Assembly (NCBI GenBank): GCA_903903735.1 | Contig: CAIUZV010000200.1 | Coordinates: 1-46,145 of the forward strand | Reading direction: 5' to 3' | DNA from: an uncultured beta proteobacterium | Lineage (GTDB): Bacteria > Pseudomonadota > Gammaproteobacteria > Burkholderiales > Burkholderiaceae_B | DNA: 46,145 bases | Shown: positions 17,515 through 25,527 of the stretch, one piece after another | How positions within the stretch are numbered: position 1 is the first letter of the stretch | How the letters are laid out: every line of letters starts with the position of its first letter | The notes under the pieces: generated by a model | Database searches by the model: none | What the model was told of the DNA's origin: nothing | Seen by the model: only the letters and a program-made list of their open reading frames with translations | Translations under genes and position numbers: made by a program

Positions 17515-18123
17515 ATGGGCACTCAATCGCACAGTATGCTGCCATGGGCAACTAAGATCTCTCGCTGGGGAGTCTGGGGTGGTGGCATCCTCACGCTATT
17601 GAGTGCCGGCCTTGTTTGTTTTGATGTAATTGTCAGAAAGCTGTTTGCGATATCACTTGGCGGAGCGGACGAATTATCTGGATACGCGTTCGCCATCAGT
17701 ACAACCTGGTCACTCGCGCTAGTCGTACTCGAGCGCGCAAACGTTCGAGTCGATATTCTTTATCAGCACTTCTCGGTACGCGTGGCAGCAATGCTCGACT
17801 GGCTTTCCTTAGTCGCGCTGGCTGTGTTTCTAACCATGCTTACTCGCTACGCCTATGAAGTGCTTGCCACGTCCTGGATTCAAAATTCGTTTGCCAATAC
17901 GCCGCTCGCAACGCCTCTTTGGATACCGCAGGGGCTGTGGTTTGTTGGTCTAGTTTGGATGGTGATTGTGTTGGCCTTGATGCTGACTCGGGCCAGTGGT
18001 AGCTTAATCACCGGCGATTATCAAAGCGTCAATCGCTTGGCCGGTGCGCGACTCTCCAAAGAAGAAGCGCTTGAAGAAGCGCAAGCGGGACAACGTCGTG
18101 TGCAAGAGGAGCGCGGATCATGA
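17515..18123 (+). CDS. TRAP transporter small membrane subunit, DctQ family
   Basis: A 202-residue protein with four hydrophobic segments, at about residues 20-45, 55-80, 95-120 and 135-160, the normal DctQ topology. SLGGADELSGYAFAISTTWSLALVVLERANVRVDIL is the family's conserved region (GADELSGY near residue 45, then ERANVRVD). The C-terminal tail of about 35 residues is charged (EEALEEAQAGQRR) and cytoplasmic. It overlaps the DctM gene by four bases (ATGA), so the two membrane subunits are translationally coupled. Confidence 0.93.
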   Translation: MGTQSHSMLPWATKISRWGVWGGGILTLLSAGLVCFDVIVRKLFAISLGGADELSGYAFAISTTWSLALVVLERANVRVDILYQHFSVRVAAMLDWLSLVALAVFLTMLTRYAYEVLATSWIQNSFANTPLATPLWIPQGLWFVGLVWMVIVLALMLTRASGSLITGDYQSVNRLAGARLSKEEALEEAQAGQRRVQEERGS

Positions 18124-19400
18124 TCTCAACTGCACTGACTCTCTTATTGATCCTGATCGGCCTGAGCATCCCTGTTGGTGCGGCACTAGGAGTGCTCGGC
18201 CTTGTTTTGGATCAGATATATTCCATGCTGCCTCTGTCTCGGGCGATGGGTGAACTGGCTTGGACCACGAACACCGAATTCCTACTCGTCGCAATTCCGT
18301 TGTTCATTATGCTCGGAGAGATTCTTTTGCGAGCAGGCTTTGCAGAGCGCATGTACTCTGCTCTCAGTCTTTGGTTATCATGGCTGCCGGGCGGTCTGAT
18401 GCATGCAAATATTGGTGCCTCCGCTCTGTTTGCGGCCACCTCGGGCTCCAGTGTCGCCACGGCTGCCACTGTAGGGACAGTAGCACTGCCACAGATAAAA
18501 AAATATGGCTATAACGAGCCACTCTTTTTGGGCAGTATTGCGGCCGGCGGAACCCTTGGAATTTTAATCCCGCCTTCGATCAATTTGGTTATCTATGGCG
18601 TGCTGACGAATTCTTCAGTGCCAAAGCTCTACCTAGCAGGAATTATTCCTGGGCTGCTTTTGGCGCTCCTGTTTATGGCGACGATTGTGTTTGCCTGCAT
18701 CGCAAAACCTCAATGGGGCGGTGAGCGAATTCACGCGACATGGGCCCAGCGATTTAAATCCTTGGTTCACCTAGTGCCCCCAATGGGAATTTTCTTACTC
18801 GTTGTTGGCTCAATTTATGCTGGTGTAGCGACGCCAACGGAGGCTGCGGCTCTAGGTGTTTTTGGTGCGATGGCGTTGGCTGCCGCCTACCGACGCTTGA
18901 GCATTGCGATGATGCGTGAGTCTATCGAAAACACGATGCGCGCTTCAGCAATGATCATGCTTATCGTGATTGGCGCGAGCTTTCTAAACTTTGTGATGTC
19001 TGCGACAGGTCTAACTACCGCATTGACCAATGCAATATCGGGACTCGGCGTCTCTGCGCAATGGATGCTAGTGATCCTTATAATATTTTATTTGGTGCTC
19101 GGGTGCTTCATGGAAACCTTATCGATGATGATCACAACGATTCCGATTGTGGCGCCCGTCATGATTGCTCTGGGCTACGACCCGATCTGGCTTGGGATCG
19201 TTATTATCGTACTCGTCGAAGCAGCCTTGATCACCCCACCTGTCGGGCTGAATCTGTTCGTTGTGCAAAGTCTGCGATCGAGCGGTTCGATGACTCCGGT
19301 GATCGTGGGATCACTGCCTTTTGTTGTTGCAATGCTTGCCTTGTTGGCCCTTTTAGCGGTCTTTCCCGACCTTGCGCTTTGGATGACTAGATTTTTTTGA
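18120..19400 (+). CDS. TRAP transporter large membrane subunit, DctM family
   Basis: A 426-residue polytopic membrane protein with about 12 membrane segments, the transport channel of the TRAP complex. Typical DctM segments include LLVAIPLFIMLGEILLRAGFAERMY near residues 58-80, SGSSVATAATVGTVALPQIKKYGYNEPL near 110-137, GTLGILIPPSINLVIYG near 145-160 and ITPPVGLNLFVVQSL near 370-384. The glycine- and proline-rich re-entrant segments that bind sodium ions and substrate are preserved. It sits between the DctQ and DUF2848 genes with gaps of minus four and plus seven bases. Confidence 0.95.
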   Translation: MISTALTLLLILIGLSIPVGAALGVLGLVLDQIYSMLPLSRAMGELAWTTNTEFLLVAIPLFIMLGEILLRAGFAERMYSALSLWLSWLPGGLMHANIGASALFAATSGSSVATAATVGTVALPQIKKYGYNEPLFLGSIAAGGTLGILIPPSINLVIYGVLTNSSVPKLYLAGIIPGLLLALLFMATIVFACIAKPQWGGERIHATWAQRFKSLVHLVPPMGIFLLVVGSIYAGVATPTEAAALGVFGAMALAAAYRRLSIAMMRESIENTMRASAMIMLIVIGASFLNFVMSATGLTTALTNAISGLGVSAQWMLVILIIFYLVLGCFMETLSMMITTIPIVAPVMIALGYDPIWLGIVIIVLVEAALITPPVGLNLFVVQSLRSSGSMTPVIVGSLPFVVAMLALLALLAVFPDLALWMTRFF

Positions 19401-19407
19401 GAACCCT

Positions 19408-20091
19408 ATGAATCTACTTTTTGATCTGATACACAACAATACAGTAACCAAAATACAGACAAACATTGAACAAATGATTATCGCGGGCTGGGCTGGCCGA
19501 GATCATGCTGCGATTGAACACCACATTGAAGAGCTTGCAGCCATTGGCGTTCCACGTCCGAGCTCCGTGCCTTTGTTTTATCGTGTATCGAATCAGCTTC
19601 TTACCCAAGACGCCACCGTACAAATGGTTGGCAACGAGGGCTCAGGCGAGGTCGAAGTGTTTGTGTTTATACACAACGATCAATTATTGATTTCGCTCAC
19701 CTCCGACCATACTGATCGCGGCCTGGAAACAGTAAGTGTGGCACTCTCTAAGCAAGTTTGTAGCAAACCCGTTGGACGACAGGCTTGGCTATTTTCAGAT
19801 GTCGCAGCACACTGGGATCAATTGCTGATTGAATCCTACATCTACGAAAACGGAACGCGCGTGCTGTACCAATCGGGGCCTTTATCCTCTTTGCTGCCGC
19901 CCCTTGATCTGATTTCACGTTACACGAAACACAATACGCTACCTACTGGTACCGCGATGAGCTGCGGTACGGTCGGCACGCGTGGGGCGATACGTCCCTC
20001 ACCCAAGTTTGAGATGCGCTTGGTTGATCCAATCCGTCAGTGTGAATTGGCGCACAGCTACCAAATTGAGGTGCTGGACAAGGTTTCGTAG
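19408..20091 (+). CDS. DUF2848 family protein (fumarylacetoacetase-like fold)
   Basis: A 227-residue cytoplasmic protein of the DUF2848 family. Characteristic segments are IAGWAGRDHAAIEHHIEELAAIGVPRPSSVPLFYRVS at about 27-63, SGEVEVFVFIHNDQLLISLTSDHTDRGLE at about 80-108, SVALSKQVCSKPVGRQAWLFSDVAAHWDQL near 111-140, and a C-terminal MSCGTVGTRGAIRPSPKFEMRLVDP. The SDHTDR and Gly-Glu motifs resemble the metal-binding arrangement of fumarylacetoacetate-hydrolase-like enzymes. Family members usually stand next to importers of organic acids, as here, where the start follows the DctM stop by seven bases. Its reaction is unknown; hydrolysis or decarboxylation of the product of the DUF1445 protein is a reasonable guess. 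It is convergent with the flavoenzyme ORF. Confidence 0.85.
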   Translation: MNLLFDLIHNNTVTKIQTNIEQMIIAGWAGRDHAAIEHHIEELAAIGVPRPSSVPLFYRVSNQLLTQDATVQMVGNEGSGEVEVFVFIHNDQLLISLTSDHTDRGLETVSVALSKQVCSKPVGRQAWLFSDVAAHWDQLLIESYIYENGTRVLYQSGPLSSLLPPLDLISRYTKHNTLPTGTAMSCGTVGTRGAIRPSPKFEMRLVDPIRQCELAHSYQIEVLDKVS

Positions 20092-20115
20092 CACTCACCC
20101 TGCACAAGGCCTCAG

Positions 20116-20541
20116 TTAGTCAGGTAGACCGATCGCCTTCAGAGCTGCCTCAGCACATTCCATGTCCTGAGAATAATGACCGCCGCTCAAGCCAATGCCG
20201 CCAATCATCTGGCCATTCTCCATGATCGGATAGCCACCACCAAAAATAATGAATCTAGGTGTGTGGACGAGGCCGTGAATCAATGGCGCATCATCTTTGA
20301 TGTACTCGTGCCATTTATGCGTTGGTATCCCGCCAGATATCGCTGTATGCGCCTTATCCTGAGCGATTTGCAACGAGATGAGCGATGCACCATCCATTCG
20401 GACAAACGCCTTCAGGTGCCCTGCCGCATCGCAGATAGCAATCGACATATTTACCTTTAACGCATTCGCTTTTTCGCGCGCTGCTTTGATCGCTTTCAAG
20501 GCGGTATCTACATCTATATTACGTACGGTTGTGCTCGACAT
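20116..20541 (-). CDS. Possible independently translated HbpS/GlcG-family (DUF336) protein
   Basis: An internal ATG at 20541 is preceded by AAAGGAG with GGAG at 20551-20548, six bases upstream, an ideal Shine-Dalgarno arrangement. Starting here gives a 141-residue protein, exactly the usual size of stand-alone HbpS/GlcG proteins. Its segments AICDAAGHLKAFVRMDG, AQDKAHTAISGG, FIIFGGGYPI and IGGIGLSGG are the family hallmarks. HbpS of Streptomyces binds haem; GlcG lies in the glycolate operon, and the role of most members is unknown. The upstream flavoenzyme has no stop codon before it in this frame, so fusion and separate translation are both possible. I favour a distinct gene that either lost, or appears to have lost, its upstream stop. 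Confidence 0.6.
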   Translation of the reverse strand: MSSTTVRNIDVDTALKAIKAAREKANALKVNMSIAICDAAGHLKAFVRMDGASLISLQIAQDKAHTAISGGIPTHKWHEYIKDDAPLIHGLVHTPRFIIFGGGYPIMENGQMIGGIGLSGGHYSQDMECAEAALKAIGLPD

Positions 20542-22548
20542 TGGTATCTCCTTTCTAAAATTAATGTAACGACCTACAGAATTACCCGCTTTATGCCCAT
20601 CCCGTGTCGCGCCCATCAATCCTCGCGCTACACGGCAATCCCCCACAAGATAAAGTTCGACATCATGTGCTTTTAAAGGTTCAACAAGATCTACGTTAGC
20701 CGCACGTGGCGTCGAATAAGACAGAAAAGAAATATTTTCGATTCGTCCAAGATCTCCGTTGTAAACATTTTTATACTCAAGCACACCGTCTTCGAAATGC
20801 TCGGACCACACTGGCTCACTCATGACGAGCATTTCTACTCTTGCCACAGACAGCCGGCGCAAAATCCCTTGTCGAGTCACCAACGACTCATCCTGAGCAA
20901 TCAACGCGCGAGGCGTCATCAGTACAACTCGCTCAAAGCGCTGCGCCAAGAGCTCTACCGCTGCATAAGTGCCTTCCGTGTGGTCCATGTCATAGACCAC
21001 AGCCGTTCCCGCCTGCCGCGAAGAGAGCTTGACGACTTCTTGCATGGCAGTATGCAAGTCAGTCACCCATCCCTCGCGGGCAATCTCAGCCGGGACCCAT
21101 TCGGGACAATGCATTGTGCCACCCGTTGCTAAGACCACAGAGTCGGGAGACAAAGACAAAATATCTTGTAGGCTAGCTCGCACACCAAGGCGAATATCTA
21201 CCCCTGCCCGCTGGGCACAAACCATCTGATAATCATAAATACTCGTGATGGTCTCACCACCGGGCAGTCTTGCACGCAATCGAGCCTTGCCACCAACCTC
21301 AGACCCAGTCCCAAACAACGTCACCGAATGACCTCGTGCGGCAGCGACCCAAGCCGCCTCCATTCCCGCAATACCCGCGCCGACCACCACAACGCGATGC
21401 TTGCGTCGCGCGGGCTTTGGCCACCAGTCAACCTCTCTCTTCTCTGCCACGCGAGGGTTATTGACGCAAGCCAAGGGTTCCCCATACGTAATAATGGTGT
21501 CCCAACAGTTATTACAGGAAATGCAGTAACGAATATCGTTTGTTCGACCTTGCATGGCTTTGTTATACCAAGCCGGATCTGCCAATAATGTGCGGCCCAT
21601 TCCGATTAAGTCCGCATCACCGCGCGTCAAGATTCCTTCTGCTTCAGCAGGGTCAGTGATACGTCCGAGCGCCATCACAGCGACGCCATTGCAAGAGGCT
21701 TTCAACGATTTAATTAAGTCGATGTACGGGACATTTGCGCCATTGCGATCTGGCACATGCGTTTCAAGTGAGCGCGCGTGCGCCCCTTGCGCAAAGCAGA
21801 CATAGTCCACCTCTTTAGACCTCGTAAAGAGGTCAGCTAAAACCGCCGCCTCCTCGGGCCCAATACTCTTTGGAATACCGTCATTACTCGGTAACTTCAA
21901 CCCAATGATGAAGTGTCGACCGCATAAATCGCGAATACAGCTTATCAATTCGCGTACAAAGCGTGTGCGGTTTTCCCAATCACCACCGTACTCATCGGTC
22001 CGACGGTTTGACCATGGCGACATGAATTGGCTGAACAAATGTCCGTGGGCTCCAGACAGTTCAACGCCACTAAAACCACAACGTTGTAGACGCGCTGACG
22101 ACATCGCAAAGTCAGCAATCAGATTTTTTATTTCAGCGCCTGTCAAGGCGTGAGGCATCGTCCAGCTCAAATCATCTGGCAATGCAGAAGGAGCGAGCGC
22201 GCTGTAATTTCGGCCGGCATCATGATGGCCTCGACCAGGATCTTGGATTTGACCAAGAAGCCGGCAATCATGGCGCTCGACTGCATCAGCCCAACGCTTG
22301 AGCCCACCTAAGTTGTCATCATTCCAGGCACGGATACGCGCAGGGTTTGTTTGATGCGGCGCCATCAGCAGAGGCTCGGTCACGATCAGTGCCGCGCCGC
22401 CTTTTGCGCGATTCTCGTAGTACTGGATTTGACGATCGCTTACTTGAGATTGATATCCCATGTGGGTCGTCATGGACGCATGAGCAACCCGATTACGTAA
22501 CCGCTTGCCGGCTAAGACAAGCGGTTCAGAGAGCAACGACTCTATCAC
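20116..22548 (-). CDS. TMADH/FadH-type FMN-FeS-FAD oxidoreductase reading in frame into an HbpS/GlcG domain
   Basis: An 810-codon frame. Residues 1-380 form an Old Yellow Enzyme barrel with FMN. The [4Fe-4S] cysteines are Cys342, 345, 348 and 361, with C-x2-C-x2-C-x12-C spacing as in trimethylamine dehydrogenase. The FAD/NAD module begins at about 385 with VVVVGAGIAGMEAAW and runs to about residue 662. Residues 670-810 are an HbpS/GlcG (DUF336) domain. In the OYE active site the usual proton-donor tyrosine of the GYL motif appears as His170 (SGAHGHL), and the first ligand residue is Ser165. The GTG at 22548 is the only reasonable start and follows the TctC-like stop by seven bases. Relatives reduce enoyl compounds or demethylate amines. 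The linker looks like a ribosome binding site, so this may be two genes (see the internal entry). Confidence 0.85.
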   Translation of the reverse strand: MIESLLSEPLVLAGKRLRNRVAHASMTTHMGYQSQVSDRQIQYYENRAKGGAALIVTEPLLMAPHQTNPARIRAWNDDNLGGLKRWADAVERHDCRLLGQIQDPGRGHHDAGRNYSALAPSALPDDLSWTMPHALTGAEIKNLIADFAMSSARLQRCGFSGVELSGAHGHLFSQFMSPWSNRRTDEYGGDWENRTRFVRELISCIRDLCGRHFIIGLKLPSNDGIPKSIGPEEAAVLADLFTRSKEVDYVCFAQGAHARSLETHVPDRNGANVPYIDLIKSLKASCNGVAVMALGRITDPAEAEGILTRGDADLIGMGRTLLADPAWYNKAMQGRTNDIRYCISCNNCWDTIITYGEPLACVNNPRVAEKREVDWWPKPARRKHRVVVVGAGIAGMEAAWVAAARGHSVTLFGTGSEVGGKARLRARLPGGETITSIYDYQMVCAQRAGVDIRLGVRASLQDILSLSPDSVVLATGGTMHCPEWVPAEIAREGWVTDLHTAMQEVVKLSSRQAGTAVVYDMDHTEGTYAAVELLAQRFERVVLMTPRALIAQDESLVTRQGILRRLSVARVEMLVMSEPVWSEHFEDGVLEYKNVYNGDLGRIENISFLSYSTPRAANVDLVEPLKAHDVELYLVGDCRVARGLMGATRDGHKAGNSVGRYINFRKEIPMSSTTVRNIDVDTALKAIKAAREKANALKVNMSIAICDAAGHLKAFVRMDGASLISLQIAQDKAHTAISGGIPTHKWHEYIKDDAPLIHGLVHTPRFIIFGGGYPIMENGQMIGGIGLSGGHYSQDMECAEAALKAIGLPD
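20542..20553 (-). promoter_or_regulatory. Shine-Dalgarno site inside the flavoenzyme-HbpS ORF
   Basis: On the minus strand AAGGAGATACCA lies immediately before the ATG at 20541. In the third frame TAA (20563-20561) and TAG (20557-20555) lie just upstream. One deleted base near the flavoenzyme's 3' end would therefore explain the missing stop codon. Confidence 0.7.
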
Positions 22549-22555
22549 TTTAGTT

Positions 22556-23560
22556 TTACTTCAGTCGACCAGTTTTTACATAGAACGCACGTTCGGCCTG
22601 AGCCATTTTGTCGAGTTCAGCAGCCGCTGTCGCAGGGTTGGTCAAGAGCGGGTCCGAGTATGCGCCTAACTTTGCAAACTCTGCAGCTAACGCGGGGGTT
22701 CGTACCGCAGCGTTAATTGTGGCCGCCAGATAGGCCTTGCGGTCTGCCGGCGTTCCTTTCGGGACGACAGCTAAACGGATGATGTTCCAAACGATATCTT
22801 TTGTACCAAAGATTTCGTTGAAGGTTGCGACATCCTTCATGTTGCCGAGCCGACTGGCGCTCGCCACAGCAATAGGCTTGACCTGATCAGCTTGTAGATA
22901 GCTTTCAAATTCGCCGTAAAAGCCTTGTGCAATGTCTACGTTTCCACCCAACAAAGCGACTACACCTGGCTTACCGCCCTGAAATGGAACGCGCAAGAAT
23001 TTAGCGCCTGTGGCGGCTTCGATCTGATCAATCAGATATTCCCACATACTGCCGGGAACAATTGCAACGCGCACAGTGCCAGGCTTATCCTTCGCAGTCT
23101 GGACGATCTCTTTAGCAGACTTTCCAGCGAACGGACCTTTTGTGGCGGCCACCCAGGCAAGTGCGTCACTATTGATATAGGCAATTGTTTCCAAGTTTGA
23201 CAAAGACCACTTATCCTTGCCGCGCAGCATTGCATCGCCCCAAACTAGGTTAGCCAGGATACCGACCGTGTAACCATCTGGCTTCGCTTGTGTGGCGAGA
23301 TAGGTGTGGCCGACCATTCCAGCTCCACCTGTACGATTGTTCACCAAGATCTTGTCACCGCTTACTTGTTCGGCATACTTGCCTAGCTGGCGTGCTGTGA
23401 GATCCATTCCTCCACCAGCCGGGTACACCACCGTGTACTCAATTGACTGGGTCGGGAAATCTTTAGGCTTTAATTTCGCTACATCAGGCGATACTTGTGC
23501 AACGGCTGTTGCGGCTGCCACTGCAGCAATCGCACCAATAAAAGAGTGGATCAATTTCAT
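22556..23560 (-). CDS. tctC: Periplasmic receptor of the TctABC transporter (Bug 4, TctC)
   Basis: A 334-residue TctC-family receptor with a Sec signal peptide ending near AVAQ (residue 22). It is a divergent member. The first strand reads QSIEYTVVYPAGGGMDLTARQLGKY, there are about 15 extra residues (VSPDVAKLKPKDFPTQ) before it, and the loop NRTGGAGMVGHTYLATQAKPDGYTVGIL is typical. Binding-site segments VPFQGGKPGVVALLGGNVDIAQ follow. The start ATG abuts the TctA stop codon (TAA then ATG), and GGAG at the end of tctA serves as its ribosome binding site. It is the only Bug receptor in the window with its own membrane subunits, so it is the best candidate for a true three-component carboxylate importer. 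The symbol is by family, not by proven citrate binding. Confidence 0.92.
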   Translation of the reverse strand: MKLIHSFIGAIAAVAAATAVAQVSPDVAKLKPKDFPTQSIEYTVVYPAGGGMDLTARQLGKYAEQVSGDKILVNNRTGGAGMVGHTYLATQAKPDGYTVGILANLVWGDAMLRGKDKWSLSNLETIAYINSDALAWVAATKGPFAGKSAKEIVQTAKDKPGTVRVAIVPGSMWEYLIDQIEAATGAKFLRVPFQGGKPGVVALLGGNVDIAQGFYGEFESYLQADQVKPIAVASASRLGNMKDVATFNEIFGTKDIVWNIIRLAVVPKGTPADRKAYLAATINAAVRTPALAAEFAKLGAYSDPLLTNPATAAAELDKMAQAERAFYVKTGRLK

Positions 23561-25054
23561 TTATATGTCTCCTCCGGGTTGATTCAACTTTCGTTGACGA
23601 AAAACTAGTACTGCCAAAATTAAACTTATACCAATCAAACACGCTGCGATGGGCCTCTCCGCAAAAATAAACATACCATGCGGAGACATCACCATCGACT
23701 GTCGCAGCGACTGCTCAAGCATCGGAGCCAGTACAAACGCGATCAAGAACGGTGAGAACTCGTACTGTAATTTACGCAGGACATAGCCCACGACACCAAA
23801 GCCAAGCATGACCCACAAATCGAAAACATTTTTGTTAGCAGAATATGTTCCGACTACAGCCAATAATAGGATCAAGGGAAACAATACCCGATATGGCACC
23901 CTAAGGCACTGTACCCACAAACCGATCAGGGGCAAATTCAGGAGCAGCAAGAAGACGTTGCCTACGTACATGCTTGCGACGACACCCCAGAATAAGTCCG
24001 GTCGCTGGGTGATGAAAGTTGGGCCTGGCTGCACACCTTGAATGACTAAGGCCCCAAGCAGTAAGGCCGTGACAGCATTGCCTGGTATGCCCAGGGTAAA
24101 CAGTGGGATCATTCCCCCGGACACGGCTGCATTGTTTGCAGCTTCTGGACCCGCAACGCCCTCGATTGCCCCTTTACCAAAACGCTCAGGATTTTTTGCT
24201 AACCGCTTCTCGAGCGTATAAGACACAAACGATGCCGTGACAGGACCACCGCCCGGCACGAGCCCAAGAAAAAACCCTAAGAAGCTGCCGCGCATCATGG
24301 GCTTCCAGGAGGCCTTCCAATCTTTGAACGAGGGCCAAAGTCCACGAACTTTTTCCGCGAGCAACTGATTCTTTACGATGGTCTCACAGTTTGTGAGAAT
24401 TTCCGAAACACCATACAGACCGATCACCACCGATAGGATCTCAATCCCTCCAGCAAGATTGACGTTGTTTAGAGTGAACCGATCTTGGCCGTTAACGATG
24501 TCCATCCCAACGGTTGCGGCAAGAAACCCAAGGGCAATCATTAGGACGCCCTTCACTTTCGATCCACCGATCATATACAGCGTCGATACAAGCCCAAGTA
24601 CCATCAACCCAAAGTTCTCAGGCGGACCAAAACTAATCGCAACGGAGGCCAATAAGGGAGAAAAGAAAGTCAAAGCGACTAGGGAGATGGTGCCAGCAAT
24701 AAACGAACCAATCGCTGCGATCCCAAGTGCAGAGCCCGCTCGACCTTGCCTGGCCATCGCATGCCCGTCTAAGGCAGTCACGACTGACGCCGCTTCGCCA
24801 GGAATATTTACCAAGATGGAGGTTGTTGATCCACCATACATTGCGCCATAAAAAATTGCACAAAGCATGCCTAGTCCAGCGACTGGGGCTAACTGAAAGG
24901 TGACGGGCAACAAAAGCGCTAAGGCAGCAAGAGGTCCAATTCCTGGCAGTACGCCAACCAAGGTGCCAACCAGACTTCCGAGAAAACAGAAGTACAAATT
25001 TTCAGGTGTAAACAACACCGAAAATCCCATCGCTAAACCATTGATTGCGTCCAT
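23561..25054 (-). CDS. tctA: Tripartite tricarboxylate transporter large membrane subunit TctA
   Basis: A 497-residue polytopic protein, the normal TctA length, with about 12 membrane segments. Conserved regions are GSLVGTLVGVLPGIGPLAALALLLP at about 26-50, AIFYGAMYGGSTTSILVNIPGEAASVVTALDGHAMARQGRAGSALGIAAIGSF at about 65-117, and PGGGPVTASFVSYTLEKRLAKNPERFGKGAIEGVAGPEAANNA near 266-308. These glycine-rich inverted-repeat regions form the transport core. The frame extends to a TTG at 25060, but the ATG at 25054 overlaps the TctB stop as TGATG, the usual coupling in these operons, so I take that start. It moves the ligand delivered by the downstream receptor across the inner membrane using an ion gradient. 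Confidence 0.96.
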   Translation of the reverse strand: MDAINGLAMGFSVLFTPENLYFCFLGSLVGTLVGVLPGIGPLAALALLLPVTFQLAPVAGLGMLCAIFYGAMYGGSTTSILVNIPGEAASVVTALDGHAMARQGRAGSALGIAAIGSFIAGTISLVALTFFSPLLASVAISFGPPENFGLMVLGLVSTLYMIGGSKVKGVLMIALGFLAATVGMDIVNGQDRFTLNNVNLAGGIEILSVVIGLYGVSEILTNCETIVKNQLLAEKVRGLWPSFKDWKASWKPMMRGSFLGFFLGLVPGGGPVTASFVSYTLEKRLAKNPERFGKGAIEGVAGPEAANNAAVSGGMIPLFTLGIPGNAVTALLLGALVIQGVQPGPTFITQRPDLFWGVVASMYVGNVFLLLLNLPLIGLWVQCLRVPYRVLFPLILLLAVVGTYSANKNVFDLWVMLGFGVVGYVLRKLQYEFSPFLIAFVLAPMLEQSLRQSMVMSPHGMFIFAERPIAACLIGISLILAVLVFRQRKLNQPGGDI

Positions 25055-25494
25055 CACCAACCCCAGGGGCCACGAGGCAAAGACATGCCGAGCAAATGGC
25101 CAAACACGTACACAATCACTGAAACCGACACGAGCGTCAAGACCACTGACTCTAGTACACGAGAACGCTCAATTGTTTGCAGCAAAACGAACGTTGTCAG
25201 TGCGCTGGAAATCGCAAAGCCTAAGTAAGGCAGCGTCACGGTCAAACCAACGAGTCCACCCAACACACCCAGTATGCGGCGGCGACCTGTGGAGGCCGGC
25301 CACTCAGGATTTTCTACCCGTGTTGACTTCTTGATCATCAACAGCAGGCCACACAAGGTAATGATGACCCCGCAAATCATCGGGAAGAGGCCACTGTCTG
25401 GACCCATAGATCCAAACAGTCCCAGCGTCCAAGCATTCACCATGGTTGCCAAACCCAGCACGACCCAAAGCAAATTTAATCCGTGCTCAATCAC
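25054..25494 (-). CDS. tctB: Tripartite tricarboxylate transporter small membrane subunit TctB
   Basis: A 146-residue protein with four hydrophobic segments, at about residues 8-25, 35-52, 72-95 and 115-140, the TctB topology. SMGPDSGLFPMICGVIITLCGLLLMIKK at about 29-56 matches the family's conserved GPGxFP-type start region. It begins with GTG at 25494, 33 bases after the racemase-like gene, and its stop overlaps the TctA start. TctB is a required small partner of TctA. Confidence 0.9.
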   Translation of the reverse strand: MIEHGLNLLWVVLGLATMVNAWTLGLFGSMGPDSGLFPMICGVIITLCGLLLMIKKSTRVENPEWPASTGRRRILGVLGGLVGLTVTLPYLGFAISSALTTFVLLQTIERSRVLESVVLTLVSVSVIVYVFGHLLGMSLPRGPWGW

Positions 25495-25527
25495 GCACGA
25501 TCTCCCGATAAACTGCCGTGCGCATCA

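Noticed and set aside
24378-24851. 157-codon plus-strand ORF inside tctA
   Set aside because: Antisense shadow of TctA membrane segments; Pro/Thr/Ile-rich with no start signal.
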